The notes under the pieces are model-generated. The model was not told the origin of the DNA and ran no database searches. It saw only the letters and a program-made list of their open reading frames with translations. The position numbers and the translations under genes are program-made. A stretch of DNA of 64,000 bases from Sandaracinaceae bacterium (lineage in GTDB: Bacteria; Myxococcota_A; Polyangia; Polyangiales; Sandaracinaceae): the NCBI GenBank assembly GCA_040218145.1, contig JAVJQK010000071.1, positions 62,001 through 126,000 of the forward strand, given 5' to 3'. Shown here piece by piece: positions 34,948 through 42,307 of the stretch. How positions within the stretch are numbered: position 1 is the first letter of the stretch; every line of letters begins with the position of its first letter.

Positions 34948-36119
34948 CCCTGCCCACCGACGGATTCGCCTTCGACGAGCTGGCTCGGGACGGCGACGCG
35001 CGCCGCGGGCGCTTCACGACGCCGCGGGCGACCGTGGAGACCCCGGCCTTCATGCCCGTGGGCACGCAGGCCACCGTGAAGGCCACGACGCCCGAAGAGC
35101 TCGAGCGGACCGGCGCGCGCCTGATCCTCGCCAACACCTATCACCTCTGGCTGCGGCCCGGGGCCGAGCGGATCGCGAAGCTCGGCGGGGTGCAGCGGTT
35201 CATGGCGTGGCCCCACGCTTTGCTGACCGACAGCGGCGGCTTCCAGGTCTTCTCGCTCACCCACATGAACCAGATCGACGACGACGGGGTGACCTTCCGC
35301 TCCCACCTCGACGGCGCGAAGCTGCGGCTGACGCCCGAGGAGTCGATGCGCGTGCAGGGGCTGCTCGGCTCGGACGTCGCGATGCTCTTCGACGAGTGCC
35401 CTCCCGGCGGGGCGCCACGCGAGGTCGTGGAGCGCGCGATGCGACGCACGACGGCCTGGGCGCGGCGCTCGCTCGCGGTGCCCGCGCCGGAGGGGCAAGC
35501 CCGCTTCGGGATCGTGCAGGGCGGCACGCACGTGGACCTGCGTCTCTCCCACCTCGAGGACATCGCCTCGCTCGCGGTCGACGGCGTCGCGCTCGGGGGC
35601 TTCTCGGTCGGCGAGCCGATCGAGGAGATGGTGCGGGTGCTGGGCGAGGTGACCCCGAAGCTCCCGACCGATCGCCCGCGCTACCTGATGGGGGTCGGGA
35701 CGCCCTTCGACCTGCTCGCGGCCATCGGGACGGGGGTCGATCTGTTCGACTGCGTGCTGCCGACCCGGAACGCGCGCAACGGGCAAGCGCTGACCTGGAC
35801 GGGGCGGGTGAACCTCCGCCAGGCGCGCCACAAGGAGGACGAGCGCGCGCTCGATCCGGGCTGCGAGTGCCCCACCTGCCGCACCTTCAGCCGCGCCTAC
35901 CTCCACCACCTCGTGCGCACCAAGGAGATGCTGGCGCCGCGCCTCGTGACGCAGCACAACTTGTGGTTCTATCAGGATCTCACCCGCGGCGCGCGCGCGG
36001 CCATCGAGCGAGGGCGCTACGCCGCCTGGTCCGACGAGGTGGCGACGCGCATGCGCGAGGGGGACGAGATCGGCAGCCCCGATCCGAACCAGCGCGAGTG
36101 GCGGGCGAACCGCACCTGA
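34944..36119 (+). CDS. tgt: tRNA-guanine transglycosylase (bacterial, preQ1-inserting)
   Basis: 391 residues from GTG 34944 (GTGA overlap with queA). Exchanges guanine-34 of the GUN anticodon tRNAs for preQ1, the substrate of QueA. Motifs: TPAFMPVGTQATVKATTPEE, LLTDSGGFQVFSL (catalytic/substrate Asp), MLFDECPP, FGIVQGG, GGFSVGEP, the second catalytic Asp in LFDCVLPTRNARNGQAL, and the zinc site CECPTC...LHHLV (three Cys and a His). Confidence 0.97.
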   Translation: MTLPTDGFAFDELARDGDARRGRFTTPRATVETPAFMPVGTQATVKATTPEELERTGARLILANTYHLWLRPGAERIAKLGGVQRFMAWPHALLTDSGGFQVFSLTHMNQIDDDGVTFRSHLDGAKLRLTPEESMRVQGLLGSDVAMLFDECPPGGAPREVVERAMRRTTAWARRSLAVPAPEGQARFGIVQGGTHVDLRLSHLEDIASLAVDGVALGGFSVGEPIEEMVRVLGEVTPKLPTDRPRYLMGVGTPFDLLAAIGTGVDLFDCVLPTRNARNGQALTWTGRVNLRQARHKEDERALDPGCECPTCRTFSRAYLHHLVRTKEMLAPRLVTQHNLWFYQDLTRGARAAIERGRYAAWSDEVATRMREGDEIGSPDPNQREWRANRT

Positions 36120-36131
36120 GGGGTAGGACTC

Positions 36132-36209
36132 CTTGGTCACATTCACGACGGCCCTCGCTCGTTCAGCGGTTACGGGCACGTCGCGATCATCCGCCGACAT
36201 GTGACCAAG
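36132..36209. repeat. 11-bp perfect inverted repeat spanning 78 bp between tgt and the nitroreductase
   Basis: CTTGGTCACAT (36132-36142) and its exact complement (36199-36209) enclose 56 nt. The arms are too far apart for a simple terminator but could form a long structured RNA or a pair of regulator sites before the nitroreductase. Short inner complementarity (GCGG near 36165 with CCGC at 36191) exists. Confidence 0.5.
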
Positions 36210-36286
36210 TAGTCGTAGCAGCCGGTTGAAGTACCGAGCCCGAAGGATCTCGGGGCGCGACTTCGCCGGCCTGCTACATCCTCCCC

Positions 36287-36847
36287 ATGGATGCCATGGA
36301 GCTGCTCCGCACGCGCGCCTCGAACGGCAAGCTCGACGCGCCCGCGCCCGACGAGGCCACGCTGAACGAGATCCTCGAGGCGGCCCTCCGCGCGCCGGAT
36401 CACGCGGCGCTGCGGCCGTGGAGGATCCTGGTCCTGCGGGGCGAGGCCCGGGAGGCGCTCGGGGAGGTGTTCGCGCGGGCGGCGCTGGCGCGAGAGCCGG
36501 GTCTGGACGAGGAGAAGCTGGCGCGCATCCGACGCAAGCCGCTCCGGGCCCCGCTGCTGCTCGTGGTCGCCGCGACCCCGGTCGCGCACCCCAAGGCGCC
36601 GGAGATCGAGCAGGTCCTGAGCGCGGGCGCGCTGGCCCACGGGATCCTGCTCGGGCTCCAGGCGAAGGGCTACGCCGGGATGTGGCGGACGGGCGCGCCC
36701 GCCTACGACCCCCAGGTGAAGGAGGCGCTCGGGCTGCGCGGCGAGGACCACATCGTGGCCTTCCTCTATGCGGGCACGCCGACCACGCCCGCGCCCGAGA
36801 TGGCGAGACCCACCGTCGCGACCCACGTCGAGCTCTGGCGCGGTTGA
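36287..36847 (+). CDS. Nitroreductase family protein, YdjA-like
   Basis: 186 residues (E. coli YdjA 183). Small FMN nitroreductases reduce nitro groups, quinones or flavins with NAD(P)H. Family matches: MDAMELLRTRAS, ALRAPDHAALRPWR (RAPDH..mqPW), KPLRAPLLLVVAATP, EIEQVLSAGALAHGILLGLQ, YAGMWRTGAPAYDPQVKEAL and DHIVAFLYAGTP. The start is the first ATG, 6 nt after TACATC (36275-36280). Physiological substrate unknown. Confidence 0.9.
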   Translation: MDAMELLRTRASNGKLDAPAPDEATLNEILEAALRAPDHAALRPWRILVLRGEAREALGEVFARAALAREPGLDEEKLARIRRKPLRAPLLLVVAATPVAHPKAPEIEQVLSAGALAHGILLGLQAKGYAGMWRTGAPAYDPQVKEALGLRGEDHIVAFLYAGTPTTPAPEMARPTVATHVELWRG

Positions 36848-36858
36848 AGGCTCGGCAG

Positions 36859-36877
36859 CTGTGCAAATCGGGCACAG
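36859..36877 (+). promoter_or_regulatory. Candidate upstream activator site (inverted repeat CTGTGC-N7-GCACAG)
   Basis: A 6-bp inverted repeat with 7-nt centre, ending about 73 bp upstream of the sigma-54-type -24 element at 36951. Distance and symmetry suit an enhancer-binding protein site. A second small palindrome, GGGGA-N6-TCCCC (36883-36898), follows. Confidence 0.4.
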
Positions 36878-36950
36878 TGGCTGGGGATCGATGTCCCCGG
36901 CAGCCGCCGATCTGCCTGAAAACGGGGGCTTGGCGGGCCCGTCCGGGCGC

Positions 36951-36965
36951 TGGTAGGGCTCTTGC
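36951..36965 (+). promoter_or_regulatory. Sigma-54-type promoter of the Flp-like pilin gene
   Basis: TGGTAGGGCTCTTGC has GG and GC separated by exactly 10 nt, and matches TGGYR-N6-TTGC (consensus TGGCAC-N5-TTGC). Transcription would start near 36976-36978, about 47 nt before the GTG at 37024. Sigma-54 control of pilin genes is known in other bacteria, which supports the assignment. Confidence 0.6.
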
Positions 36966-37010
36966 GTGAGCCTCGCGCGTGCGCTGTCTGCAGAGCCCAG
37001 ATGATTCCGG

Positions 37011-37016
37011 TACCAT
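37011..37016 (+). promoter_or_regulatory. Possible second promoter (-10) at the pilin start
   Basis: TACCAT ends 7 nt before GTG 37024, the same arrangement as TACCAT before the TPR gene (61134-61139). If active it would give a leaderless transcript in addition to the sigma-54 one. Confidence 0.4.
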
Positions 37017-37023
37017 CGGACAC

Positions 37024-37218
37024 GTGAGGCGACGGGACCGGTTCGAAGCGCTGCTCGCCGACGAGGCCGGGCTGACGACCGTGGAGTACATCATCGTGCT
37101 CTGCCTCATCGCCGTGGTCGGCTTCGCCATCTGGAAGCAGTTCGGCCAGACCGTCGAGTACAAGGCCAAGGGCGCCACGAACGTGGTGAGCGACCTGCCG
37201 ACGGAGTCGTCCGAATGA
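37024..37218 (+). CDS. Flp/type IVb-like small pilin
   Basis: 64 residues from GTG 37024. A short basic/acidic leader (VRRRDRFEALLADEAG) is followed by LTTVEYIIVLCLIAVVGFAI: cleavage after the Gly would leave a mature N-terminus with Glu at +5 and Tyr at +6, the Flp pilin signature (G-x-T-x-x-E-Y plus ~20 hydrophobic residues). The tail is only ~30 residues, typical of Flp subunits. No Tad assembly gene or prepilin peptidase is in the window, so assembly would depend on genes elsewhere. The stop overlaps an in-frame ATG of the next gene (37215), linking it to the Cys-rich lipoprotein. An earlier GTG at 36979 is in frame but adds 15 residues. Confidence 0.8.
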   Translation: MRRRDRFEALLADEAGLTTVEYIIVLCLIAVVGFAIWKQFGQTVEYKAKGATNVVSDLPTESSE

Positions 37219-37241
37219 AGGTCGCGAGTCCAGGGGGAACG

Positions 37242-38891
37242 ATGTTTCGCAAGCTGCTGACGCTCGCCGCCATCGCGGGGCTGACCTCGTGCACGCCGGG
37301 CTCGTCCGGCCCGCCCGCCGAGGACGACCCCGAGGTCGAGGTCGAGATCCTGCGTGAGATCCAGCTGACCCAGAACGCCAGGCTCCCCGAGTCGCGGGAC
37401 GGCAGCCTGGTCGACGTGGAGGTGTTCGAGGACCGGCTGGTCTTCATCTACGAAGGCACGCCGAAGCTCGCCCTCGAGTCGGGCCACGTCGTCTCCGGCG
37501 TGCTGCACGGCGGCTACTTGCGGCGGCTCGTCGAGCGGCGCGAGCTGTCGCCCGAGCGCATCGAGTGGACCACCGAGCACGCGGAGCTGGGCGAGCTGAT
37601 CGGCGACGGCCACTTCATCGTGCACATGCGGCCGGGCGACGGGGACGACAGCTTCGTGCTCCGCACCGGCGACGGCGACGTGGGCGCGTCCACCGAGCCG
37701 CTCGACAGCGGCTGGAGCCTGCTCACGCCCGAGGTGCGGAACATCAGCTGCGGCGGCGGGCGCACCGGCACCGTCACCTTCGATCCCCGCTTCGACATGG
37801 ACGCCGACGCGGACATCGAGATCGACCTCCGCTGGAGCTTCGGCCGCTTCTACATTCCGCGGGGCGAGCTGCACTACGCGCGCTTCGAGCTGATGGGCTC
37901 GATCGCCCCCGGGATCACCATCGAGACGAGCGAGAGCACGGCCGTCTCGTGTGCCTGGAGCCTGACGAGCTTCCTCCGCGAGCGCGGCGTGGGCGTGCCG
38001 AAGCGCGAGTGGGTCACCACCTTCCCGGTGGGCCCGGTGCCGGTCGCCGTCACCCACACCATCGAGCCGAGCTTCGACATCACGGTGGGCGGGTCGGTCG
38101 AGACCGGGGCGTCCACGATGTCCGCCGACGTGACCCTCGGCTTCCGCGCGGGCGCGGTCTACGACCGGGAGGGCGGCTGGCGCGGCATCTGGGATCCGCA
38201 GCGCAGCGGCAGCGTGAGCCTGACCGCGAGCGAGCCGGGCACCTTGACCGTGACGGCCGGCGCCGGCGGCGCGGTGGGCTACCTCGCCAAGCTCTACGAC
38301 ACGGCGGGCCCCGGCGTGAGCCTCGGGCCGTCGATGACGGGCAACTTCCGGGTCCTGCCCGACCGCTGCACCTGGGAGGCCGACGCGAGCGCGGGGCTGG
38401 GCGTGACGGTCCGGGCGAAGCTCGACATCCCCGCCTTCGACTACACGCTCGCCGAGTACAGCCACAGCGAGAACCTCGTCAGCGCGCAGATCGCGATGTC
38501 GATGGGGACCTTCCCGTGGTGTGAGGACGGGGGCACGCCCGACGGCGGGATGCCGATGGGCGACGGCGGCGGGCCGAGCGACCCCTGCGAGGCGGCGGGC
38601 GCCACCTGCCAGACCTGCAACGAGACCGCGGGCTGCGGCTTCTGCGCGACCACGGGGACGTGCATGAGCGACGCGCGCGCCACCGAGTGCGGGAGCGACC
38701 TCGACTGGCAGGACGGGCCGAGCGAGTGTGAGCCGTGCACCGGCTACGGCAGCTGCGGGGCCTGCGTGGGCGACGCCTTCTGCGGCTGGTGCGCGTCGGC
38801 GGGCCGCTGCATGACGGCCGAGAGCGGCGGCGCGCCGCCCGAGCCCTGCGACGACTGGCAGTACAGCATCACGCCGGCGATGTGTCGCTGA
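37242..38891 (+). CDS. Large lipoprotein with C-terminal PSI-like cysteine repeats, pilin-linked
   Basis: 549 residues from ATG 37242, chosen because GGGGG (37233-37237) precedes it and it gives a proper lipoprotein signal (MFRKLLTLAAIAGLTSC). A start at 37215 overlapping the pilin stop is possible. The body (~20-440) is beta-rich with no named domain. After an Asp/Gly/Met-rich linker (~440-460) come two cysteine-rich modules, CEAAGATCQTCNETAGCGFC and CTGYGSCGACVGDAFCGWC..., each resembling PSI/plexin repeats (C..C..C....CGWC). Extracellular and disulphide-bonded by prediction. Close coupling to a pilin suggests a pilus-associated or adhesin role, unproven. The last 23 bp overlap the convergent GGDEF gene. 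Confidence 0.75.
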   Translation: MFRKLLTLAAIAGLTSCTPGSSGPPAEDDPEVEVEILREIQLTQNARLPESRDGSLVDVEVFEDRLVFIYEGTPKLALESGHVVSGVLHGGYLRRLVERRELSPERIEWTTEHAELGELIGDGHFIVHMRPGDGDDSFVLRTGDGDVGASTEPLDSGWSLLTPEVRNISCGGGRTGTVTFDPRFDMDADADIEIDLRWSFGRFYIPRGELHYARFELMGSIAPGITIETSESTAVSCAWSLTSFLRERGVGVPKREWVTTFPVGPVPVAVTHTIEPSFDITVGGSVETGASTMSADVTLGFRAGAVYDREGGWRGIWDPQRSGSVSLTASEPGTLTVTAGAGGAVGYLAKLYDTAGPGVSLGPSMTGNFRVLPDRCTWEADASAGLGVTVRAKLDIPAFDYTLAEYSHSENLVSAQIAMSMGTFPWCEDGGTPDGGMPMGDGGGPSDPCEAAGATCQTCNETAGCGFCATTGTCMSDARATECGSDLDWQDGPSECEPCTGYGSCGACVGDAFCGWCASAGRCMTAESGGAPPEPCDDWQYSITPAMCR

Positions 38892-39711
38892 CCCAGCGAT
38901 CTCGCCCGGCCGCCTTGGCGGCATAGAGGGCCGCGTCGGCGCGCGTGAGGAGCGCGTCGTCGAGCGGGCCCACCGCGACGCCGATCGACGTGGTCACGTC
39001 GACCGAGCCGCCTTCGACCTCGACCGGCGCTCCTCGCACGGCCTCGCACGCGCTCTGTGCCACGCGATGCGCGACGGCGTCTCCCGCGCCCTTGAGGATC
39101 ACCAGGATCTCCTCGCCGCCGACGCGGGCCACCAGATCGCCCTGACGCACGAGGGGGCTGAGCCGCCGCGCGACCTCTCGCAGGACGGCGTCACCCGCGG
39201 CGTGGCCATGCGTGTCGTTGATCCGCTTGAAGTGGTCGAGGTCGAGGGCGAGCACGCTCGCGAGGCGCCCGGCCTCTTCCAGCTGGAACAGCTCCAGCGC
39301 TCTGCGATTGGCGAGGCCGGTGAGCGGATCCCGCTCGGTCTCGTCGGCGAGGGCGCGGATGGCGCGCTGCTGGGTGGCGAGGGTGACCACCAACCATCCG
39401 GCGCCCACGTAGCCGACCACGGTGCTCACCGCGTTCGACACCAGCTGCGCGTCCTCACCCACCGTGAAGGTCACGCGGGCGAGCGAGAGCGGATCGCCGA
39501 CGGGCCCGAAGAAGATGCGCGCGGCCGAGCAGACGAGCGCGAGCAGGAGCAGCTCCGCGCGAGGCAGCCGCATGGCGGCCATCACGATCGGCACGAAATA
39601 CAGGACCGGCAGCCCCACCGGGGTCGCGATCAGCGCGTCGAGCCCGATGACCACGGCGGCGCCGAGCCACGCGATCAGTCGCGTTCGTTTCCGCAGGGGG
39701 GAGGGCGGCAT
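38869..39711 (-). CDS. Membrane diguanylate cyclase (GGDEF domain)
   Basis: 280 residues. The N-terminal ~115 residues have about four membrane helices (LIAWLGAAVVIGLDALIATP, LPVLYFVPIVMAAMRL, AELLLLALVCSAARIFFGP, VVGYVGAGWLVVTLA), a MASE-like sensor. The GGDEF domain follows: DPLTGLANRRALELF, ALDLDHFKRINDTHGHAAGD, and the active-site variant VGGEEILVIL (GGEE with I instead of F, still competent in many cyclases). An I-site RQGD lies five residues before GGEE, so product inhibition by c-di-GMP is expected. Makes c-di-GMP from GTP. Start ATG 39711 is 29 bp from the divergent gene's ATG. Confidence 0.93.
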   Translation of the reverse strand: MPPSPLRKRTRLIAWLGAAVVIGLDALIATPVGLPVLYFVPIVMAAMRLPRAELLLLALVCSAARIFFGPVGDPLSLARVTFTVGEDAQLVSNAVSTVVGYVGAGWLVVTLATQQRAIRALADETERDPLTGLANRRALELFQLEEAGRLASVLALDLDHFKRINDTHGHAAGDAVLREVARRLSPLVRQGDLVARVGGEEILVILKGAGDAVAHRVAQSACEAVRGAPVEVEGGSVDVTTSIGVAVGPLDDALLTRADAALYAAKAAGRDRWVSDTSPA

Positions 39712-39717
39712 CGGCGC

Positions 39718-39733
39718 AGCTTATCGCTATGCT
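39718..39733. promoter_or_regulatory. Face-to-face -10 elements in a 29-bp divergent gap
   Basis: TAAGCT on the minus strand (39718-39723) ends 6 nt before the GGDEF ATG; TATGCT on the plus strand (39728-39733) ends 7 nt before ATG 39741. The two hexamers are only 4 bp apart, so the two promoters cannot be occupied together. Confidence 0.6.
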
Positions 39734-39740
39734 CCGCGCC

Positions 39741-40643
39741 ATGGCGCGCGCAGACGAGGGGCTGAAGAGCGAGGGGCTTCAACGGGCGCTCGAGGGCGCG
39801 CTGAAGGGCGAGCGGCGGCGGCTCGACGCGCTGCTCTCGCGCCACGGAGGCCTCCCGGGGCCCAACCCGAACGTGAAGCTCGGCGCCGCCTTCGGGGAGG
39901 CGCTCGCGGCGGAGGATCCGGGGCGCGCCCTCCGGCTCGCGCTCGATCTGGCGCGGCACCAGACCGACGGCGAGAGCTCCGACACCTTCCTCCCGGTCGC
40001 GGGGGTGTTCGGCCTGTGCGCCCTCGCGCGCCGCCTCGACCGCGAGCCGCGTGACGTCGACGGAGCGCTCCTGTCGCTCGCGGGCGACGAGCGCGCGGGG
40101 GTGCGCATCGGCACCACGCAGGCGCTCGCCGCGATGGCCGCGAGGGGAGGCGCGGACGCGCTCGTGAAGCGGGCCGAGGGATGGCTCTTCGCGGAGGATC
40201 GAGAGGAGCGCTACGCCGCCGCGGCCACCGCCCTGGACGCCATCACCGATCCCCACTCCATCGCCGAGGCCACCGACCGCCAGGCCGTGCTGAGCTACCT
40301 CGACGGCGTGATCCGCGAGGTCGTCGAGGCGCCCCGCTCCGCCGAGCGCTCCCCGTCCCGTCGCCGCCTGCTCGCGGCCCTGCGCGACGCCCTCGTCCGC
40401 GTCGTCCCCGCCTACGCCGACGCCCCTGCCTGGCTCGAGGCCCACTGCGCCGAGGCGAAGCACGAGGACCTGCGCGTCCTCATCGACGACGTCCTGGGCC
40501 GCCTCCGCACCGCCAAGCTCGGCCACGCCGAGCTCGTCGCCATGCACGACGCCCTCGCCTCGAGCGCCAAGCCCCCCCGCGACCCCACGCGCACCAACGA
40601 AGAAGCTCGAGGCCGCGGCCGCAAGCGTCGCCGCCGCAAGTAG
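39741..40643 (+). CDS. Helical-repeat (HEAT-like) protein with basic tail
   Basis: 300 residues, almost wholly alpha-helical, with repeated helix pairs (ALRLALDLARHQTDG, VFGLCALARRLDREPRD, GVRIGTTQALAAMAARGGAD, RYAAAATALDAITDP), like HEAT or DNA-alkylation-repair type scaffolds. The C-terminus ends GRGRKRRRRK, a nucleic-acid-binding type tail. No enzyme motif. Start ATG 39741 is 7 nt after TATGCT; an in-frame ATG at 39729 overlaps that hexamer and is less likely. The MITE-like element starts 18 bp after the stop. Confidence 0.65.
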   Translation: MARADEGLKSEGLQRALEGALKGERRRLDALLSRHGGLPGPNPNVKLGAAFGEALAAEDPGRALRLALDLARHQTDGESSDTFLPVAGVFGLCALARRLDREPRDVDGALLSLAGDERAGVRIGTTQALAAMAARGGADALVKRAEGWLFAEDREERYAAAATALDAITDPHSIAEATDRQAVLSYLDGVIREVVEAPRSAERSPSRRRLLAALRDALVRVVPAYADAPAWLEAHCAEAKHEDLRVLIDDVLGRLRTAKLGHAELVAMHDALASSAKPPRDPTRTNEEARGRGRKRRRRK

Positions 40644-40660
40644 CCCCGTCCGAGGACAGA

Positions 40661-40763
40661 GGGACGGTGTTTACTTGTGACCGGAAAGTTTGCGTACCCC
40701 GAATCGAGGATGTGTTCGGTGGCTATCTGAGTTGACAGGAAGTCAACAAGTAAACACCGTCCC
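40661..40763. mobile_element. Short non-autonomous element (REPIN/MITE-like) with 18-bp terminal inverted repeats
   Basis: GGGACGGTGTTTACTTGT at 40661-40678 is the exact complement of 40746-40763. Outside, GGAC.AG sequences extend the symmetry imperfectly on both sides. Inside lies an AT-richer core with its own hairpin (GTTGAC/GTCAAC, 40731-40747). Termini of the form GGGGACGGTGTTTACTT occur around REP-associated tyrosine transposase (RAYT) families in several phyla (from general knowledge, not searched). No transposase is in the window, so it would be moved in trans. It lies between convergent gene ends. Confidence 0.65.
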
Positions 40764-40789
40764 CTGGTCCTGGTCGAGGGGTACCCATT

Positions 40790-42307
40790 TCAGGGGAGGT
40801 CTGGGTCCGGCGCGGCGCGGGCGGCTTGCTCGGGGGGCTCTCCAGCTTCGTCGACGCGGCGGTTCAGATCGCGCATGAGGTCGTCGTCGATGGCGCCCTC
40901 GAGGGCTCGGAGCCGCTCGATGAGGGCAGGGTGGGCGCGAGCGAAGGCGCCGTTCGCGACGAGGATCGCGTCGTACGGGGGGATGGCGCCGCGGTCGTCC
41001 TCGAGGACCCGCAGGTCGTAGGCGGCGATGCGGCCGTCGGTGGTGTAGGCGCCGATGACGTCGACCTGCCGCGCGTCGATCGCCTCGTACAGCAAGGTCG
41101 GGTCCATGGTGCGCTCCTCGGCGAAGGAGAGGCCGTACGTGTCTTCCAGGCTGCGCCACTCTCCGCGACCGAAGAGCTCGTAGTCACCTGCCACCGTGAG
41201 CCGGGGGCTGAGCGGGGCCAGCTCGCTGATGCGCGTGACGGGAGGGCCGCCGTCCGCGGGGGCGCGCACGGCGAGCGCGTAGGCGTTCTCGAAGCCGAGC
41301 CGCGCCACGATCTCCACGTCGTGCGCGTCGCGCAGCCACGCCTCCACCGCGGCGCTCAGCTCGGCGCGCGGCGCCCGGTCCTCGCGCCCCATCATGGAGG
41401 TCCAGACGGTGCCCGTGTACTCGACGTAGAGGTCGAGGTCCCCGGCCACGAGGGCGTCGAAGGCGACGTTCGACCCGAGCGAGCGCATCACGCGCGTCTC
41501 CGTGCGCGCCCGCCGGGCGACGATCTCCGCCAACACGTATTGCTCGGTGAAGGGCTTGGCGCCGATGCGCACCGGACGCGCGCCCGAGCCCACCGAGAGC
41601 AGGGGCGCGACGAGGGCGTAGAGGCACAGCGCGCCGAGGATCGTCGCGGCGGGCGCCCAGAGGACACGGGTCCGCGTGCGCGCGCCGCGCTCCACGGCGC
41701 GGATCAGCCCGTCGAGCGCGAGCGCCAGCGCCGCCGACGCGAGGCAGCCGGCGAGCACCGCGCCGTGATCCCGGGTCTGCAGGCCGCCGAAGATGAGGTC
41801 CCCGAGGCTCGACGCGCCCACGGGCGTCGCGAGGGTCGCCATGCCCACCGTCCACACCGTGGCCGTGCGCAGCCCCGCGACGATCACGGGCATCGCCAGC
41901 GGGAGCTCCACGAGCCGCAGCTTCTGCCCCGGCGTCATGCCCACGCCCAGCGCCGCGCGGCGCACGCTCGGGTCCACCTCGGAGAGGCCGACCACGGTGT
42001 TCCGCAGCATCGGGAGGAGGCTGTAGAGCGTGAGCCCCAGGACGGCGGGCAGCGCGCCGATGCTCGGCAGCTCCAGACCGATGGCGGAGAACGCGGCGAG
42101 GGCCGGCACCATGATGGCGAGGAGCGCGAGGCCGGGGATGGTCTGGATCACGCTCGCGAAGGCGAGGGCGGCGCGCTCGAGCGCCGGCCGCCGCGCCGCC
42201 AGCACCCCGAGCGGCAGGCTGATCGCGGCCCCGAGCATCAGGGCCCAGAGGCTCAGCTTCAGGTGCGCGAGCGTCAGGGTCAGCAGCCGCGGCCAGTCGA
42301 CGCTCAC
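40790..42307 (-). CDS. Glycine betaine/choline-type ABC transporter, fused permease and substrate-binding protein
   Basis: 505 residues from GTG 42307. The first ~235 residues are a BPD-type permease with six or so helices and the EAA loop (GLSEVDPSVRRAALGVGMTP, G then QKLRLVELPLAMPVI), like OpuCB/OsmW. The remainder is an OpuAC/OsmF-type binding domain (RPVRIGAKPFTEQYVLAEIV, NVAFDALVAGDLDLYVEYTG, DVIGAYTTDGRIAAYDLRVL). Such fusions import quaternary amines such as glycine betaine, choline or carnitine; the binding domain would face the periplasm. The stop of the ATPase gene overlaps its start (GTGA). Which osmolyte is bound is not readable. Confidence 0.9.
   Translation of the reverse strand: MSVDWPRLLTLTLAHLKLSLWALMLGAAISLPLGVLAARRPALERAALAFASVIQTIPGLALLAIMVPALAAFSAIGLELPSIGALPAVLGLTLYSLLPMLRNTVVGLSEVDPSVRRAALGVGMTPGQKLRLVELPLAMPVIVAGLRTATVWTVGMATLATPVGASSLGDLIFGGLQTRDHGAVLAGCLASAALALALDGLIRAVERGARTRTRVLWAPAATILGALCLYALVAPLLSVGSGARPVRIGAKPFTEQYVLAEIVARRARTETRVMRSLGSNVAFDALVAGDLDLYVEYTGTVWTSMMGREDRAPRAELSAAVEAWLRDAHDVEIVARLGFENAYALAVRAPADGGPPVTRISELAPLSPRLTVAGDYELFGRGEWRSLEDTYGLSFAEERTMDPTLLYEAIDARQVDVIGAYTTDGRIAAYDLRVLEDDRGAIPPYDAILVANGAFARAHPALIERLRALEGAIDDDLMRDLNRRVDEAGEPPEQAARAAPDPDLP

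Noticed and set aside
36951-36965. Other TGG...GC matches as sigma-54 promoters
   Set aside because: In DNA this GC-rich many loose matches occur; only this one has the TTGC half, correct spacing, an upstream palindrome and a suitable downstream gene, so others were not listed.
34887-38924. A 1345-codon open frame on the minus strand
   Set aside because: It runs antisense through tgt, the nitroreductase, the pilin and the lipoprotein, all well supported; composition is Arg/Ala/His-rich noise typical of GC-rich antisense frames.
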